From Vibrio sp. S9_S30 (GTDB lineage: Bacteria > Pseudomonadota > Gammaproteobacteria > Enterobacterales > Vibrionaceae), in NCBI RefSeq assembly GCF_014694455.1, contig NZ_JAAUWT010000022.1:1-64000 (forward strand): a stretch of DNA of 64,000 bases. Reading direction: 5' to 3'. Of the stretch, positions 17,618-25,876 are shown piece by piece; within the stretch, counting starts at the first letter, position 1, and the number at the start of each line of letters is the position of its first letter. The notes below the pieces were generated by a model, which saw only the letters and a program-made list of their open reading frames with translations, did not search any database and was not told where the DNA came from. The position numbers were made by a program, and so were the translations under genes.

Positions 17618-19177
17618 CTACATCTGAACGCCACTTTGTGGGGCCTCTCCATCTGCGAACAGCGTGACAACGGATTGGGAAGGCGACCAAAGCTCCGGAG
17701 CATGGCTTGGGATCATCGGATAACTGATGCCATCAAAAGACAGTGTATGTGTGCTAGAACCTTGTGCACCGTTCACGCGCATTTCCAGATCATGCCAACC
17801 GAGCTTGTTGTGCTGGCTGACTTGGAACGGGACTGGTACTTGAGTCACTCTTGAGTGAAAGCGCCAACCGTTGCCTTGTTCTTCAAAACCATTGCCTTGT
17901 TCTTCAAAAATGAGAAGCGTGCAACCAGCGTTACCACACCAATCCAGATAAGTCAGTAACTCAGGGCTTCCGTCTTGGTTGAGATCGTATTTAAGCCAGC
18001 GGTATCGCGTGTTGGCGGGGTCGGTTTTATGCAGTATGAAGTACTGGCGAAGTGCTTGATCGACATCGGCATCGAATGCAATGGAAGAGGAGACATCGGC
18101 ACCTTTTAGTGGCGGATTCGAGGCGGGGCCGGGTACAGCCATTTCGCTAGTGTAAGATTGGCTGTCGGCAAACAGTTCCAACCCATTTCCTTGGATGGGG
18201 TAAACCACGCCGTTCACTTTTTCTTTCACCGCTTTTAGGCTTGAACCTGAACGGGTGTAAATGCGTTCGGAAAGCAGAGGTTGGTTTTGGTAGTGCGTCA
18301 TCGTCACTTTGATTTGATTGGGATTGAGCTGTTGCCAGTATCCTTTCTCTTGTGTGCTCGGGTCGCCATTGCTGTAGTGGTAATGTGTATTGGCGCTGTG
18401 ATCCGAGTTGAGTTCCAATTGCACCGAGAACCCTTGATTTTGGGTACTGGTCGCACGATAGCTTCCTAGCCAGTCATGACTTGAGTCACCATTGGAGAGT
18501 GCACCACAGCCTAGATATTGGTTGTTTGGGGTGTTGAATGTCGCAGACCAACTGAATACATCGCCACTGCTGGTATCCACACAATGCGCTTTGGTGAACA
18601 CGAGATTGCCGTTGTCGACATGGTAGGTGCGTTTCAGCGGGGAAATCTCGGTTTTTCTAACTGTGTAGGATTGACTCTCTTTGCCTAATACCGCGAGTTG
18701 GATTTGGTCTTGTTTGAATGTTGCTTTCCAGAAAGGCTCGCTGCCTGAGGCGTAAGTGGAGTGTAAGGGGGCGTCGCAACGCGAAGGAGATTGTGCACTG
18801 ACATGATTAATGTCCGTTACGACAAAGCGCGCCGCAAAATCCGCGGCGAAGCCGTCTTTCGGTGGCGGTGCAAGGTAGCCAATCATTTCACCATAAAGCG
18901 GTTGATAGGGGCGTTTGACTAACCCTTGAATGCGTTGGAATGCTTCTGGTTCGATATCCAGCCAGTATTGTAATTTTCCACCACACGGCGCGATGGTTCG
19001 GGTTTCATGTCCGAGCACGACTTCGCCATGTAGCATAAAGGTTTGTGGTACGATTTCTGGCTGATCAATGGTGACGGGAGTCGATTTTTCAGGCTCGATT
19101 TCCGGTACGTTGGTCTGTGCACAACCCTGTAATATCAGTGTGCTACCAATGAAAGTCGAAAAAATCAGGGATTTCAT
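17618..19177 (-). CDS. Large lipoprotein with COG3650-like region
   Basis: A 519-residue predicted lipoprotein. The signal MKSLIFSTFIGSTLILQGC ends in the lipobox LQGC. The mature part has an APCGGKLQYWLD block near residue 60, a SGSEPFWKATF segment and a YLGCGAL block that recall the COG3650 membrane proteins, a middle region like a META/NlpE barrel, and a C-terminal part with a calcium-like DLNQDGSPELL loop. A seven-residue repeat FEEQGNG occurs twice in tandem near residue 430. I chose the ATG at 19177 with GAGG upstream; TTG at 19192 is the alternative. Its exact role is unknown. First gene of a minus-strand operon with tapT and the aldehyde dehydrogenase. Confidence 0.75.
   Translation of the reverse strand: MKSLIFSTFIGSTLILQGCAQTNVPEIEPEKSTPVTIDQPEIVPQTFMLHGEVVLGHETRTIAPCGGKLQYWLDIEPEAFQRIQGLVKRPYQPLYGEMIGYLAPPPKDGFAADFAARFVVTDINHVSAQSPSRCDAPLHSTYASGSEPFWKATFKQDQIQLAVLGKESQSYTVRKTEISPLKRTYHVDNGNLVFTKAHCVDTSSGDVFSWSATFNTPNNQYLGCGALSNGDSSHDWLGSYRATSTQNQGFSVQLELNSDHSANTHYHYSNGDPSTQEKGYWQQLNPNQIKVTMTHYQNQPLLSERIYTRSGSSLKAVKEKVNGVVYPIQGNGLELFADSQSYTSEMAVPGPASNPPLKGADVSSSIAFDADVDQALRQYFILHKTDPANTRYRWLKYDLNQDGSPELLTYLDWCGNAGCTLLIFEEQGNGFEEQGNGWRFHSRVTQVPVPFQVSQHNKLGWHDLEMRVNGAQGSSTHTLSFDGISYPMIPSHAPELWSPSQSVVTLFADGEAPQSGVQM
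17870..17911. repeat. 21-bp in-frame tandem repeat, two copies
   Basis: Two 21-base units (17870-17890 and 17891-17911) share TTGCCTTGTTCTTCAAAA and encode FEEQGNG twice in the lipoprotein. Twenty-one bases keep the frame, so this is a clean heptapeptide duplication. Confidence 0.9.
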
Positions 19178-19221
19178 TAAAATTAACCTCAAGCCAGCCT
19201 TCGAATAATGTGAGAGATATT

Positions 19222-19674
19222 ATGTCATATTGGTTATTTAAAACTGAACCAGATGAGTTTTCTATCGATACTCTGCGAGTGAAAAATGTATCGTGTTGGG
19301 AGGGAGTGCGCAATTATCAAGCGCGTAACATGATGCGAGATGAGATAAAAGTCGGCGATTTGGTGTTTATCTATCATTCATCTTGCAAACATATAGGGGT
19401 GGCCGGCATTGCGAGAGTGACGAAAGAAGCCTACCCTGACCACTTCCAGTTTGATGAAGACAGTGATTACTATGATTCGAAGTCAGACCCTGAAAACCCA
19501 CGTTGGGTGATGGTGGACATCGAGTTTGTTCGTAAACTGGATAGGTTAATCCCATTAGCCAAGCTCAAGTCTTTACCCGAATTGAGTGAATTGCCTTTGG
19601 TAAAAAGAGGAAATCGCCTGTCCATTATGCCGGTGTCGGAACAAGAGTGGCAGACGATTTTGGCGCAGGAGTAA
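19222..19674 (+). CDS. EVE-domain protein
   Basis: A 150-residue cytosolic EVE (PUA-like) protein. The N terminus MSYWLFKTEPDEFSIDTL, WEGVRNYQARNMMR and GDLVFIYHSSC blocks are diagnostic. EVE domains bind modified bases in nucleic acids; single-domain forms like this are widespread in proteobacteria and may act in RNA modification or surveillance. Start set at the ATG at 19222 after GAGAGATATT; a GTG 12 bases upstream is less typical. Convergent with yigL, with only three bases between stops. Confidence 0.9.
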   Translation: MSYWLFKTEPDEFSIDTLRVKNVSCWEGVRNYQARNMMRDEIKVGDLVFIYHSSCKHIGVAGIARVTKEAYPDHFQFDEDSDYYDSKSDPENPRWVMVDIEFVRKLDRLIPLAKLKSLPELSELPLVKRGNRLSIMPVSEQEWQTILAQE

Positions 19675-19677
19675 GGG

Positions 19678-20523
19678 TTAATCGTTTCTTATCAAATGCG
19701 CTTTGAGGTAGTGCGCAACGGCATCGTCAGCGTTGCTGCCAATGATGTCGTTGTTGGGCAGGGCAAGTTTCACTTTTTCATGAGACGTTTCCATGACCAG
19801 CCCTTTGCCCGCCATGGCTAACATTTCAACGTCATTCATGCCATCACCAAACGCGATGCAGTGTTCAAGCCCAAAGCCCAGTTGTTTGGCAACCGCTTCC
19901 AACGCGTCCCCTTTTGACACGCCAGCGGCCATGACTTCTAAGCACCACGGTGTGGAAAAGGCGACGTTCAGCCTGTCGCCAAAGGCTTCATTCAAATAAC
20001 CTTCAAATCGAACCAAATGGTCATGATCGGGGTAGGTGAAAAACAACTTGGCAATCCCATCGGTTGGGGCGTTATCCACCTCAAAGCGTTGATACGTAAA
20101 GCCAGATTCCTTGTGGAAATGTTTGAGTGTTTCGTCTTCGCGATCCAGTAACCATGATTCATTCTGGTACAGATGAATGACGATGTCTTGGTCTGCTTTG
20201 ATGATGTCTACAATAGGTTGCACCAGATCGGAAGGCACATTCTGGCTGTACATCAAGTTATCATTGGTGTCGTGCACACGAGCCCCATTCGACGTGATCA
20301 TATAAGCGGGAATGCCCGCTTGGCTCCGAATTCCAGCCACATCGACGTGGTGTCTGCCCGTGGCGAAAATAAAATGGGTGCCTTGCTGATGTAGGGCTTT
20401 CAGTGTGGATTTAGTGAACTCACTGAGCTGGTGGTTAGGCGCAAGGAGTGTTCCGTCGAGGTCGGAGGCGACGATGTGAAATGCAGAATCGTTGACATTG
20501 GAATCGCTGGTAGTCGTCTTCAT
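19678..20523 (-). CDS. yigL: YigL-type Cof-family HAD phosphatase
   Basis: A 281-residue HAD hydrolase of the Cof (type IIB cap) family. Motif I is VASDLDGTLL, motif II the Thr in FIFATGR, and the last Asp pair lies in AFGDGMNDVEML. E. coli YigL dephosphorylates pyridoxal phosphate and some sugar phosphates. The assignment to YigL rests on its neighbours pldB and rhtB, which lie beside yigL in E. coli in the same order. Confidence 0.85.
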   Translation of the reverse strand: MKTTTSDSNVNDSAFHIVASDLDGTLLAPNHQLSEFTKSTLKALHQQGTHFIFATGRHHVDVAGIRSQAGIPAYMITSNGARVHDTNDNLMYSQNVPSDLVQPIVDIIKADQDIVIHLYQNESWLLDREDETLKHFHKESGFTYQRFEVDNAPTDGIAKLFFTYPDHDHLVRFEGYLNEAFGDRLNVAFSTPWCLEVMAAGVSKGDALEAVAKQLGFGLEHCIAFGDGMNDVEMLAMAGKGLVMETSHEKVKLALPNNDIIGSNADDAVAHYLKAHLIRND

Positions 20524-20595
20524 AAGGTATGTGGGTACTCATCGTTATCAGTGGGGAAACTATCAACAAACCTTAGTCTAATTCAGTCGTTAAAC

Positions 20596-20628
20596 AAAAA
20601 AGAGGGTAATTCCGCATTTCCTCTTTTA
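20596..20628 (-). terminator. Terminator of pldB
   Basis: Stem AAAAGAGG / CCTCTTTT with a 14-base loop that can itself pair in part. In the minus direction it is followed by a T run, 22 bases after the pldB stop, so it would end the pldB transcript before yigL. Confidence 0.65.
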
Positions 20629-20649
20629 GGCTGCCAGAGGCAACAGACC

Positions 20650-21651
20650 CTAATTATGATGCGGGGTATTTCTTTGAAAGAAACCAAGAATGTTTTCAAG
20701 GGCGGTGTTGCGTATGTGATCACGTTCAAACAGCAACTCATGTCGGGAGCCAGGCAGGCTAACCATCTGGGAGGTGCGTTTCTCCTGTTTTAGGTTTTGC
20801 ATAAATTTCGATTGCGCTTGATTGCTCACAATGATGTCATCGCCCGCTTGCAGCAGCAACAGAGGGGTTGTGATGTCGGCGGCATTATCGACACAGGTTT
20901 GCGCTGAGGTCAGGCTTTGCGATACCCAGCGGCTACTTGGTCCACCGAGTTTGAGCTGCGGCATGGATTCATACAAATCACGAAACCATGTGTAGCGTAC
21001 TTTGCTCAATGTGAGTGGGTTGTTTTCGAAGGGTTTACTCCAATATGCGCCTTGACCTAGGGCAAAGTTGGGTTGGCTTGACAAGGTGTCGAGAAGCACA
21101 CTGAGCCATCGTGCTATTGGGCGCATGTACCAAGACAAATTGACGCCAAACATAGGGGCGCAGAGTGCCGTCGCGACAAACGGATGGTTGGGGTGGGTTT
21201 GCAAATACCGAGTGCAGATCGCTCCGCCCATCGAATGCCCCAGTAAGAAGGAGTGTTCGTAACGCGAGAAGTGGAATTGTTCGACCATTAACGCCATGTC
21301 GTCCACATAATCGCTAAAGTCCATCACGTGCCCTAACTCTGGGTTTGCTGTGAGCCTATCGGACAAGCCCTGACCCCGATGATCGTAAGAGTAGATGTCG
21401 TAGCCTTGTTGGAAGAGATCGAAGAAGAGTTCTTGGTATTTCCAGGTGCTTTCAATACGCCCATTCACCACCATAATGGCTTTGGTGTGTTTCGGTGACG
21501 TCAGAGCGATCCAATAGAGGCGTTGGTTGTTGGTGCCCTGCGAGTAGCCGTGTTGCCTTTGTTGCCAAAAAGGCGCAATCTGTTGGGCATAATATTGCGA
21601 AAAGGAGTCTTCCTGACTGAACGGGGGGGAGGAGGAGGCGAATTCGCTCAT
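20650..21651 (-). CDS. pldB: Lysophospholipase L2
   Basis: A 333-residue alpha/beta hydrolase that removes acyl chains from lysophospholipids at the inner membrane. The DHRGQGLSDR turn, the nucleophile elbow GHSMGGA (Ser near residue 140), DDIIVS (Asp) and PGSRHELLFE (His) complete the catalytic triad. I start at the ATG at 21651 with GAGA upstream; 30 more open codons upstream look non-native. Divergent from rhtB, as in the E. coli cluster pldB-rhtB. Confidence 0.93.
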   Translation of the reverse strand: MSEFASSSPPFSQEDSFSQYYAQQIAPFWQQRQHGYSQGTNNQRLYWIALTSPKHTKAIMVVNGRIESTWKYQELFFDLFQQGYDIYSYDHRGQGLSDRLTANPELGHVMDFSDYVDDMALMVEQFHFSRYEHSFLLGHSMGGAICTRYLQTHPNHPFVATALCAPMFGVNLSWYMRPIARWLSVLLDTLSSQPNFALGQGAYWSKPFENNPLTLSKVRYTWFRDLYESMPQLKLGGPSSRWVSQSLTSAQTCVDNAADITTPLLLLQAGDDIIVSNQAQSKFMQNLKQEKRTSQMVSLPGSRHELLFERDHIRNTALENILGFFQRNTPHHN

Positions 21652-21729
21652 GGTTTTCTCTGTTAGATGGTCGGCTGTAAGTATATTGTACGCCGAAAGT
21701 GACGACTGAATGAAAAAAGGATGGCAGAA

Positions 21730-22347
21730 ATGGATACCCAAGTTTTATTGACCTATATCTTCACGGCAATCATTTTTAGTTTCGCACCGGGCTCAGGAAC
21801 TGTGAACTCGATCAGCAATGGTATCAATTATGGGATGCGTAAGTCGTTACCTGCGATCGTGGGTTTACAAATTGGGCTTACTTTTCATATTGTTTTAGTC
21901 GGAGCAGGGATAGGCACCTTGGTTGCACAGTCCGCAATGGTCTTCACTGTAATCAAATGGGTTGGTGTGGGCTATCTCATTTTTCTTGGTGTCCAAAAAT
22001 GGCGAGAAACCAAAAGCTTAACCGTTTCTACAGAGCCAAAACAAACCTCTGGATGGCAATTGATGCGAAGTGCGGCTTTCATCAATTTGACCAATCCGAA
22101 GTCGATTGTTTTCCTCGTTGCCCTGTTTCCACAGTTTATCGATCCGGCTCAAGATCAGATGACTCAACTTGCCATACTTGGCATAGCTACCGTTGTCATT
22201 GATATTGTTGTCATGCTTTTTTACACCGGAATGGCTGCGCAATTAAGCCGCTTTATCCGATCAGAAAAGATGATGTTGAGAATGAATCGGTTTTTTGGCT
22301 CCATGTTTATCGGTTGTGGTGCTTTGCTGGCGACGGCAAAAGCGTAG
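21730..22347 (+). CDS. rhtB: RhtB-type homoserine/homoserine lactone exporter
   Basis: A 205-residue LysE/RhtB-family efflux protein with about six membrane segments. The APGSGTVNSI signature after the first helix, IHIVLVG-like FHIVLVGAGIGTL, and LTNPKSIVFLVALFPQFI are typical. The length matches E. coli RhtB (206). The ATG at 21730 is nine bases after AAAAAAGG; the ATG at 21721 sits on top of that site and is less likely. Family members expel homoserine and related amino acids. Confidence 0.9.
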   Translation: MDTQVLLTYIFTAIIFSFAPGSGTVNSISNGINYGMRKSLPAIVGLQIGLTFHIVLVGAGIGTLVAQSAMVFTVIKWVGVGYLIFLGVQKWRETKSLTVSTEPKQTSGWQLMRSAAFINLTNPKSIVFLVALFPQFIDPAQDQMTQLAILGIATVVIDIVVMLFYTGMAAQLSRFIRSEKMMLRMNRFFGSMFIGCGALLATAKA

Positions 22348-22447
22348 CATTGGTGGATATTAATAATTTGGACTACCGATACGCATGGAAATACGGTATC
22401 TTCTCGGGTCAGTGATACCTTTAGTTTGTGGTTTTGGGTAATTATCT

Positions 22448-23713
22448 ATGTACACCTATGTTGCACGGCAACCTATTCTGAATAATAAATGCCAAACCAT
22501 AGGCTATGAACTACTATTCAGGGACGGGGAGCATAACGCATTTCCCGCTCATGTGGATTCCAATCGTGCGACCTACCGCTTGATCGCTGAGAACTTCCTC
22601 ACTTTTGGCAGCGACGCGACGTCTAAAGTTTCCCGCTATTTCATTAACTTTCCTCACGAAAGCCTGATTCGCTTGTTACCTATGGCGTTGCCCAAAGAAC
22701 AAATCATTGTCGAAGTGCTGGAAACGTGCCGTCCAACCGAGGATTTGCTGCACGCCCTCCGCTATTTGCACCGCCATGGTTACGCCATTGCGTTAGACGA
22801 CTTTGATTTGGGTGAAGAATGGGAGCGATTTGTTCCTTATGCAAAAATCATCAAGATTGATCTGATGCAAGTGGGTATCGAGCAGGCGTGTGAATACGTT
22901 CGCCAAAAAATAGCCGCAGGGTCTAAATGCAAATTCCTAGCCGAGCGAGTTGAAACGTATCAGGAGTTTCAGGCGGCGCGTGAAGCGGGTTTCGATTTTT
23001 TCCAAGGCTTTTTCTTCAGCAAACCAGAAGTCATTCGTAATCGCGCCGTCAAACCAGAGCAAATGCTTTCACTTGAGCTTTTCCAAGAAGTTTGCCAAGC
23101 CAATGTTGACTACGATCGCATCGAAATGTTGGTGACTCAAGATGTGACGCTCAGCTATCAATTGCTGCGTTTTGTCAATGGTATGACGCCCAGAATCTCG
23201 GTGCCCATATCCTCGTTTAGACAAGCATTGGTTTACCTTGGACAGGATAAACTGAAACAGTTTGTCTCTTTGGTTGTGGCGTCTTATGTGTCGAATAAAA
23301 AACCGTTGGAATTGCACAAACTCTCTTTGCAGCGTGCGCGTTTCTGCCATTTAATGACCCGTTACCGTCCTTTCGATAGCCAACGTGATCAAGCGTTCAT
23401 TATTGGACTCTTCTCATTGTTGGATTCCTTTCTCGACCATTCTATGGACAGCTTACTTGAGCAGCTCCCATTATGTGCCGAAATCAATATTGCTTTGCTC
23501 CAGCGAGAAGGCCCACTGGGTCAGTTGCTGACGCTTGAAGAGCACTTTGAGAACGCTGATTGGGATGGCGTTGAGAGCTTATGCCACTCATTACAACTGA
23601 AAGTGGATGATGTGCGTAATGAACTTCACGAAGCCATGAACTGGAGTGAGCACATGCAAGCCATGATACTGACTAATATGAAGCCACCTAAAGCCGTAGA
23701 AGGGAAGCTTTAA
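22448..23713 (+). CDS. EAL-HDOD signalling protein (CdgJ/YuxH-like)
   Basis: A 421-residue cytosolic protein. The N-terminal EAL domain (about 1-205) has ELLFR, INF, EVLE, DDFDLG, KIDLM, AERVET and FFQGFFFSKP, so the c-di-GMP phosphodiesterase core looks largely intact. The C-terminal HDOD domain (about 206-400) lacks HD nuclease residues and is a protein-binding module. The layout is that of Vibrio cholerae CdgJ, which promotes motility. An inverted repeat GGTATC/GATACC sits 29-53 bases before the start. Confidence 0.88.
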   Translation: MYTYVARQPILNNKCQTIGYELLFRDGEHNAFPAHVDSNRATYRLIAENFLTFGSDATSKVSRYFINFPHESLIRLLPMALPKEQIIVEVLETCRPTEDLLHALRYLHRHGYAIALDDFDLGEEWERFVPYAKIIKIDLMQVGIEQACEYVRQKIAAGSKCKFLAERVETYQEFQAAREAGFDFFQGFFFSKPEVIRNRAVKPEQMLSLELFQEVCQANVDYDRIEMLVTQDVTLSYQLLRFVNGMTPRISVPISSFRQALVYLGQDKLKQFVSLVVASYVSNKKPLELHKLSLQRARFCHLMTRYRPFDSQRDQAFIIGLFSLLDSFLDHSMDSLLEQLPLCAEINIALLQREGPLGQLLTLEEHFENADWDGVESLCHSLQLKVDDVRNELHEAMNWSEHMQAMILTNMKPPKAVEGKL

Positions 23714-23781
23714 AAGCGGCTTTCCCCTCTTTAATACCCCCATAAGCTATATGACAATTCTATGAATTCATTCTTCCTCTC

Positions 23782-23827
23782 TTGACCTAAAGCCATTATT
23801 TTTTAATATATACGGATATGCGAATAT
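23782..23827 (+). promoter_or_regulatory. arsR promoter with overlapping operator
   Basis: A sigma70-like promoter TTGACC (23782-23787), 16-base spacer, TAATAT (23804-23809), overlapped by a near-perfect palindrome ATATACGGATATGCGAATAT (23808-23827; 16 of 20 positions symmetric). Placement over and after the -10 box is what an ArsR repressor needs to block its own operon. An AAGGA ribosome binding site follows at 23831. Confidence 0.7.
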
Positions 23828-23840
23828 ACTAAGGACGGCT

Positions 23841-24173
23841 ATGTTACCTCACCTGTTTTTCAAGATGCTGTCAGACGAAACGCGTTTGAGATGCTTACTG
23901 CTTCTCGCCCGAGAAGGCAGCCTTTGTGTGTGTGAATTAATGGATGCATTGGAAGAGAGCCAGCCCAAAATCTCACGCCACCTTGCACAATTAAGGCAAT
24001 CGGGTGTGTTGTTGGATGAACGCCGTGGGCAATGGGTGTATTACCAAATCTCTTCAGAATTGCCTGGATGGCTAAAGAACGTGATTGAGGGTATTGCCAC
24101 TTCGGAATGTTTGAAAGTGCAGTATCGGGCGGATATTGAGCGCTTGAATCGCGCTGACAGGCCGTGCCAGTAG
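23841..24173 (+). CDS. arsR: ArsR-family arsenic-responsive repressor
   Basis: A 110-residue winged-helix repressor. The metalloid site CVCEL (Cys29, Cys31) lies in the recognition region SLCVCELMDALEESQPKISRHL as in arsenite-sensing ArsR proteins. It heads an operon with GAPDH, a phosphatase-like gene and arsJ, and its own promoter has a matching palindrome. Release from DNA on As(III) binding would switch on the operon; this is family knowledge applied here. Confidence 0.92.
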   Translation: MLPHLFFKMLSDETRLRCLLLLAREGSLCVCELMDALEESQPKISRHLAQLRQSGVLLDERRGQWVYYQISSELPGWLKNVIEGIATSECLKVQYRADIERLNRADRPCQ

Positions 24174-24190
24174 ATTTGTCCCCTGAACTC

Positions 24191-24214
24191 GCATCTTGAG
24201 GTCACTTGGGTATC
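24191..24214 (+). repeat. Dispersed repeat with CTTGGGTAT core
   Basis: GCATCTTGAGGTCACTTGGGTATC in the arsR-GAPDH gap. Related copies lie at 33488-33511, 41172-41190 and 57311-57334, all between genes. The shared core is a run like GAGGTNACTTGGGTATA. Confidence 0.55.
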
Positions 24215-24243
24215 ACAATTTCCCTAAATGGAAGAAAAAAACG

Positions 24244-25245
24244 ATGACAATTAAAGTAGGAATTAATGGTTTTGGCAGAATTGGTCGCCTAGCACTGCGT
24301 GCGGCGTTTGATTGGTCTGAAATCGAGTTTGTTCACATTAACGATGTGGCAGGCAATGCAAAAACCTTAGGCCATTTGCTGGAATTTGATTCAATTCAAG
24401 GACGCTGGCAATACGAAGTGAACGTCGATAACGACGACATTGTGATCAACGGACAGCGAATCACGACCTCTCAAAATGCCTCTATTGCAGACACAGATTG
24501 GTCTGGTTGTGATGTGGTGATTGAAGCGACAGGTGTGCATCGCCAAACCTCTTTCCTGAACCAATATTTAGAGCAGGGTGTGAAGCGTGTTGTGGTATCC
24601 GCGCCAGTAAAGGAAGAAGGCATTGCGAACATCGTTGTGGGCGTGAATGACCATATCTTCGATCCAGCGACGCATAAAATTGTGACCGCTGCCTCCTGCA
24701 CCACAAACTGTATCGCCCCTGTTGTGAAAGTCATCCATGAGAAGTTGGGGATAGCACATGCCTCTTTCACAACGATCCACGATTTAACCAATACCCAAAC
24801 CATTTTGGATGCGCCTCATAAAGATCTTCGTCGTGCACGGGCATGTGGCATGAGCTTAATCCCCACGACAACGGGCAGTGCAACCGCGATTGTGGACATT
24901 TTCCCTGATCTAAAAGGCAAGATTAATGGCCACGCAGTGCGCGTGCCGCTCGCGAATGCATCGTTAACCGACATCATTTTCGATGTGAAAACAGACACCA
25001 CACCTGAAGAAGTGAATGCGTTGCTAAAAGAAGCCTCGGAAGGTGAATTGAAAGGCATTCTTGGCTTTGAAGAGCGCCCACTGGTATCGATTGATTACAA
25101 AGGCGACCAACGTTCTACGGTTGTTGACGCGCTTTCAACCATGGTGGTGGGAACTCGAATGGTGAAAATCTATGCGTGGTATGACAACGAAATGGGCTAC
25201 GCGACTCGTACGGCAGAATTAGTACGTCACGTTGGTTTGGCATAA
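24244..25245 (+). CDS. ArsJ-associated glyceraldehyde-3-phosphate dehydrogenase
   Basis: A 333-residue GAPDH. The N terminus MTIKVGINGFGRIGRLAL, the active-site SCTTNC (Cys152), and the YDNEMGYATR C-terminal block are intact. In ars operons that carry arsJ, this enzyme uses arsenate instead of phosphate and yields 1-arseno-3-phosphoglycerate, which ArsJ exports. The operon position supports that role over central glycolysis. The start is the ATG at 24244 with GGAAG upstream; 16 extra open codons lie upstream but lack family match. Confidence 0.92.
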   Translation: MTIKVGINGFGRIGRLALRAAFDWSEIEFVHINDVAGNAKTLGHLLEFDSIQGRWQYEVNVDNDDIVINGQRITTSQNASIADTDWSGCDVVIEATGVHRQTSFLNQYLEQGVKRVVVSAPVKEEGIANIVVGVNDHIFDPATHKIVTAASCTTNCIAPVVKVIHEKLGIAHASFTTIHDLTNTQTILDAPHKDLRRARACGMSLIPTTTGSATAIVDIFPDLKGKINGHAVRVPLANASLTDIIFDVKTDTTPEEVNALLKEASEGELKGILGFEERPLVSIDYKGDQRSTVVDALSTMVVGTRMVKIYAWYDNEMGYATRTAELVRHVGLA

Positions 25246-25256
25246 AGAGGGAAAAC

Positions 25257-25760
25257 ATGTCTCATCCTACTTGGAATTTAGATCTAGAAATCGGTGGTTT
25301 GGTTTTAACGCCTTGCCCAGGCACAAAAGGCGTCTCTTTAGAGGATTCTCTCAAGCAACTTCAATCTCAAGGAGTGCAAGCCATAGTGACCGCTTTGAGC
25401 GATGCCGAACTGACCCATAAAGATGTCGCAGAGCTAGGGGCATTAACGGAGCTATTGGGCATGAAATGGTTTCAAATTGAAATTGAAGACGATTGCGCCC
25501 CCAGTGAAGCGTTCAATGCCAAATGGCAAAAAGCCAGCCCAGATTTGCACGCCATTTTAGAAGAGGACGGTAACGTTGCCATGCACTGCATGGGAGGGTC
25601 TGGACGTACTGGTTTGTTTGCGGCTCACTTACTGCTGGAGCAAGGCTGGGCGCTGGATGACATTATCCGAGAGGTGCAGGCGCTTCGTCCGGGGGCGTTT
25701 ACCAAACCCGTGCAAGTGGAGTACATCGAGCGTGTGGCGTCCGACTATGCCTCGAAATAA
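25257..25760 (+). CDS. Dual-specificity/tyrosine phosphatase-like protein in ars operon
   Basis: A 167-residue cytosolic protein with the Cys-based phosphatase loop HCMGGSGRTG (Cys111, Arg117), close to the CDKN3-type dual-specificity phosphatases. The length is a bare catalytic domain. It lies 11 bases after the GAPDH stop with AGAGGG before the ATG and about 116 bases ahead of arsJ. A role in arsenic handling is suggested by position: it could act on an arsenylated or phosphorylated small molecule or protein. That is inference; no substrate can be read from the sequence. Confidence 0.85.
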   Translation: MSHPTWNLDLEIGGLVLTPCPGTKGVSLEDSLKQLQSQGVQAIVTALSDAELTHKDVAELGALTELLGMKWFQIEIEDDCAPSEAFNAKWQKASPDLHAILEEDGNVAMHCMGGSGRTGLFAAHLLLEQGWALDDIIREVQALRPGAFTKPVQVEYIERVASDYASK

Positions 25761-25793
25761 GCCGATCTCTCATTAACGAAATTGATCGTTTGA

Positions 25794-25824
25794 AGGCTTT
25801 GAGATCATGATGATCTCAAAGCTT
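25794..25824. repeat. 14-bp hairpin between phosphatase gene and arsJ
   Basis: Left arm 25794-25807 and right arm 25811-25824 pair over 14 positions (one G-T) around a three-base loop, centred on GATCATGATGATC. No T run follows, so it is not a normal terminator. It may be an operator, an mRNA processing or stability element, or a partial attenuator for arsJ. Confidence 0.75.
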
Positions 25825-25832
25825 GATTACCT

Positions 25833-25846
25833 AGGTCAACTGACCT
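25833..25846. promoter_or_regulatory. Palindrome AGGTCA-AC-TGACCT upstream of arsJ
   Basis: A perfect 6+2+6 inverted repeat nine bases after the hairpin and 31 bases before the arsJ ATG. The form suits a dimeric DNA-binding protein, but no regulator can be named and no promoter is clear beside it. Confidence 0.45.
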
Positions 25847-25876
25847 TAGCCCTCACTGCCAAGCATGGGAGTTGTC

